In this document: positions 62,303 through 64,000 of the stretch, in pieces | How the letters are laid out: every line of letters starts with the position of its first letter | Numbering within the stretch: the stretch's first letter is position 1 | Assembly (NCBI RefSeq): GCF_038446955.1 | Contig: NZ_CP151803.1 | Coordinates: forward strand, 4,712,001 to 4,776,000 | Direction of reading: 5' to 3' | DNA: 64,000 nt | Origin: Pedobacter sp. FW305-3-2-15-E-R2A2 | Lineage (GTDB): Bacteria; Bacteroidota; Bacteroidia; Sphingobacteriales; Sphingobacteriaceae | Position numbers and translations under genes: made by a program | Notes under the pieces: model-generated | The model's input: the letters and a program-made list of their open reading frames with translations, nothing else | The model's database searches: none | What the model was told of the DNA's origin: nothing

Positions 62303-62650
62303 ATGAAGGACTTCATCCACCAAAACAAAGTATACTATAGTCCGGTTGAATTTGCCATGGCTCATATTGGTGGCGTCTGGAAGATTCCGATCATTGTATC
62401 ATTGCGGACCCAGGCCTTGCGCTATGGGGAACTAAAAGACCGCATTGCGCACATTTCAGATAAGATGCTCATTACTCAGCTCCGCGAGTTGGAAGAAAAG
62501 GGTATGATTAGCCGGACCATTTATCGGGAGAAACCTCCACGGGTAGATTATCAGCTTAGTGAAAAAGGAATGCAAGCACTTCCGGTGATCGATCTGTTAG
62601 CCAATTATGGTCAGACACTGATGCAGACCGCAGATATTAAATACAAATAA
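62303..62650 (+). CDS. HxlR family transcriptional regulator
   Basis: A 115-residue winged-helix protein from the ATG at 62303; an earlier in-frame start at 62249 would run through the inverted repeat. It shows the HxlR signature (GGVWKIPIIVSLRT, LRYGELKDRIAHISDKMLIT, QLRELEEKGMI). It has no cysteine, so it cannot use the thiol switch of YodB-type members. It is divergent from the unknown 61668 gene. Confidence 0.86.
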   Translation: MKDFIHQNKVYYSPVEFAMAHIGGVWKIPIIVSLRTQALRYGELKDRIAHISDKMLITQLRELEEKGMISRTIYREKPPRVDYQLSEKGMQALPVIDLLANYGQTLMQTADIKYK

Positions 62651-62676
62651 AATTGCAAGCTAAAAAGCGTCACATT

Positions 62677-63168
62677 TTACAACAATAGTGGCGTTTCTTT
62701 AATCGTATCCATCACAAAAATGCTTTTGGTCTGTGCAATTCCGGAGATTTCGCTCAGTTTATTTACAGAAAAATAGTGGAAGCTTCCCATGCTTTCTACT
62801 ACAATTTTGAGCATAAAATCAAAATCTCCGGAAATGTTATAACATTCCGTGACTTCCTTAAAATCTAGGACTGCGTCAATAAATTCCTGAGCAGCTCTTT
62901 TATTGTGTTCTTTCAGAGAAATCTGCACAATAACAGTAATTCCTTTGTTGATTTTCCGGTTGTCGAGCAGGGCTACATATTTTCTGATCACCCCTTCCCT
63001 TTCAAGTCGTTTGATCCGTTCATGCGTTGGCGTTGGGCTCAGGTGTACTTTTGAGGCAATTTCACGAATGGTTAACTTCGAATTTTCCTGGAGTAGCCTG
63101 AGGATTTCATAGTCTTTATCGTCTAATACAATAGGTGCTTGTCCGACTTGTTCTGTTTGAAGTGCCAT
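62677..63168 (-). CDS. Lrp/AsnC family transcriptional regulator
   Basis: A 163-residue regulator from the ATG at 63168 (MALQTEQVGQAPIVLDDKDY). The N-terminal helix-turn-helix is about 20-60 (KLTIREIASKVHLSPTPTHE), and the C-terminal RAM domain about 80-160 senses amino acids. It forms octamers in relatives. It is divergent from an MFS exporter gene, with two dyad sites between. Such pairs often control amino-acid or drug export. Confidence 0.88.
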   Translation of the reverse strand: MALQTEQVGQAPIVLDDKDYEILRLLQENSKLTIREIASKVHLSPTPTHERIKRLEREGVIRKYVALLDNRKINKGITVIVQISLKEHNKRAAQEFIDAVLDFKEVTECYNISGDFDFMLKIVVESMGSFHYFSVNKLSEISGIAQTKSIFVMDTIKETPLLL

Positions 63169-63204
63169 ATTTAAGATCAAAAATTACGTTTGTTCTGTGA
63201 AAAT

Positions 63205-63240
63205 AACAAATAATGATCATTTGTTCTAAATAATTAGAAC
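63205..63240. promoter_or_regulatory. Two overlapping dyads between lrp-type gene and MFS gene
   Basis: AACAAAT-N7-ATTTGTT spans 63205-63225. GTTCTAA-N4-TTAGAAC spans 63223-63240. They share three bases. Both lie between the divergent starts, within 90 bp of each. Lrp-type proteins bind several dyads along one face of DNA, so these are candidate operators. Confidence 0.55.
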
Positions 63241-63266
63241 TTATTTTTACTCTGTTTCCCCTCACT

Positions 63267-63274
63267 TACCTTTG
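63267..63274 (+). promoter_or_regulatory. -7 box of the MFS gene
   Basis: TACCTTTG is an exact TAnnTTTG match 17 bp before the ATG at 63292. The element 19 bp upstream is TTTT (63244-63247), one base from TTTG. The dyads at 63205-63240 overlap the upstream side. Confidence 0.5.
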
Positions 63275-63291
63275 TAAGAAAATTATACTAT

Positions 63292-64000
63292 ATGATTCAA
63301 AGAAAGAACCTCATCCTCGCCATTGCCTCTGTTGGTATATTTGTAGAAGCCCTTGACATTGCAATTGTCAACCTGGCGATTCCATCTATACAATCGGATT
63401 ATGGCTTAAGCAGTGATAAGGTACAATGGTTACAGACGCTCTATGTACTATTATATGGAGGTTTTCTAATCATTGGAGGAAAGCTTTCTGACCTGATCGG
63501 CAAAAAGAATATCTTTATTGCCGGTTCGGTATTATTTATGCTGACTTCTTTAGGCGCCGGATTATCTCCATCTTTTGAGCTGCTTGCCTTTTTCCGGGCG
63601 GCTCAGGGAATCGGTGCTGCTTTAATCATGCCTTCTGCATTTTCTATCGTTACCCATACTTTTACAGAACCTCGTGAACGCGCAAAAGCCATCGGAATAT
63701 TCAGTTCATTTGCGGCGATCGGATCAGGAAGCGGACTCGCTCTTGGTGGAATTATCACTACTTTTTGGGGCTGGCATTGGATATTTTTTATTAACGTACC
63801 CGTTTTAACTGCAATCATTATCCTCGCCTGGTATTATTTGTCGGCTGATCCGGTAAAGGAATCCAAATCCAAACCCGACCTTATTTCCGGTTTCTTATTG
63901 GTTGTTGTGTTGCTGATGCTAAGCTATAGTGTTCATGAGCTTGGTGCAATACGCGAACATTACGGTATGCTGATTGCACTGGCTACAGCCGTAATTGTTG
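63292..64000 (+). CDS. MFS multidrug exporter (DHA2 / EmrB-QacA type), 3' end cut by window edge
   Basis: The first 236 residues are visible, from ATG 63292. They show six to seven membrane helices, the start motif FVEALDIAIVNLAIPSIQSD, motif A GGKLSDLIGKKNIF, and the GSGSGLALGGIITTFWGWHW segment (motif C) of the 14-helix DHA2 group. It would export drugs or small metabolites with protons. It is divergent from the Lrp-type regulator. Confidence 0.88.
   Translation, partial: MIQRKNLILAIASVGIFVEALDIAIVNLAIPSIQSDYGLSSDKVQWLQTLYVLLYGGFLIIGGKLSDLIGKKNIFIAGSVLFMLTSLGAGLSPSFELLAFFRAAQGIGAALIMPSAFSIVTHTFTEPRERAKAIGIFSSFAAIGSGSGLALGGIITTFWGWHWIFFINVPVLTAIIILAWYYLSADPVKESKSKPDLISGFLLVVVLLMLSYSVHELGAIREHYGMLIALATAVIV

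Noticed and set aside
1..64000. CRISPR array, rRNA operon or complete prophage.
   Set aside because: No regularly spaced repeats of CRISPR size, no rRNA sequence, and no phage structural genes were seen.

Overview
The window looks like a chromosomal segment of a Bacteroidota soil or freshwater bacterium, most likely Sphingobacteriaceae (Pedobacter-like). The grounds are AT-rich intergenic DNA, promoters of the Bacteroidota type (the tRNA-Ser promoter is an exact TTTG-N19-TAnnTTTG), starts without strong Shine-Dalgarno sequences, and families typical of the group (a carboxypeptidase-regulatory TonB receptor, DUF4142, DUF6122, DUF6496, DUF6766). The genus is inferred from gene content only. Most of the window is ordinary chromosome. 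The accessory part is a tRNA-Ser locus.

Layout. 1-8.1 kb: a truncated secreted GH2 glycosidase, a class C beta-lactamase-like serine hydrolase, several unknown genes, a DoxX-like membrane protein and a MarR-GNAT fusion regulator with a paired palindrome upstream. 8.2-10.5 kb: tRNA-Ser(TGA), then a decayed mobile region bounded by a second copy of the tRNA 3' end. It holds IS256- and IS3-type transposase remnants and one alpha/beta hydrolase. 10.6-13.6 kb: an HxlR/azoreductase pair, an AraC regulator and an NmrA-like reductase. 14-20.4 kb: a TonB receptor, a membrane-anchored putative regulator and a GH36 alpha-galactosidase. 20.5-29.2 kb: two large unsecreted Ig/beta-propeller proteins of unknown role, two small envelope genes, and a pair of ankyrin proteins.

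29.2-46.7 kb is rich in envelope and stress functions: a GMC dehydrogenase with its gluconate-dehydrogenase-like small subunit, low-affinity iron permease-like protein, DUF4142 lipoprotein, L,D-transpeptidase, universal stress protein, cyclopropane fatty acid synthase, YciE-like ferritin-fold protein, 2OG-Fe(II) oxygenase, Na+/H+ antiporter, three exported enzymes (esterase, Rid-like, SAM hydrolase-like) and cardiolipin synthase.

47.3-59.4 kb is a metal-ion locus read on the minus strand: an OmpR-type response regulator and its kinase, MgtC, an MgtA-type P-ATPase, then a CzcA-type RND efflux system (adaptor, pump, TolC-like channel) and an outer-membrane barrel. The leader of mgtC-mgtA is the most interesting stretch. 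It has four 11-bp-spaced TTAG repeats next to a -7 box that lacks its upstream partner, an 18-codon Asp/Pro-containing leader ORF, and a hairpin next to the mgtC start. This resembles in logic, but not in sequence, the leader-peptide control of mgt genes in enterobacteria. The window ends with a YqhD-like dehydrogenase, HxlR and Lrp regulators, and a truncated MFS exporter.
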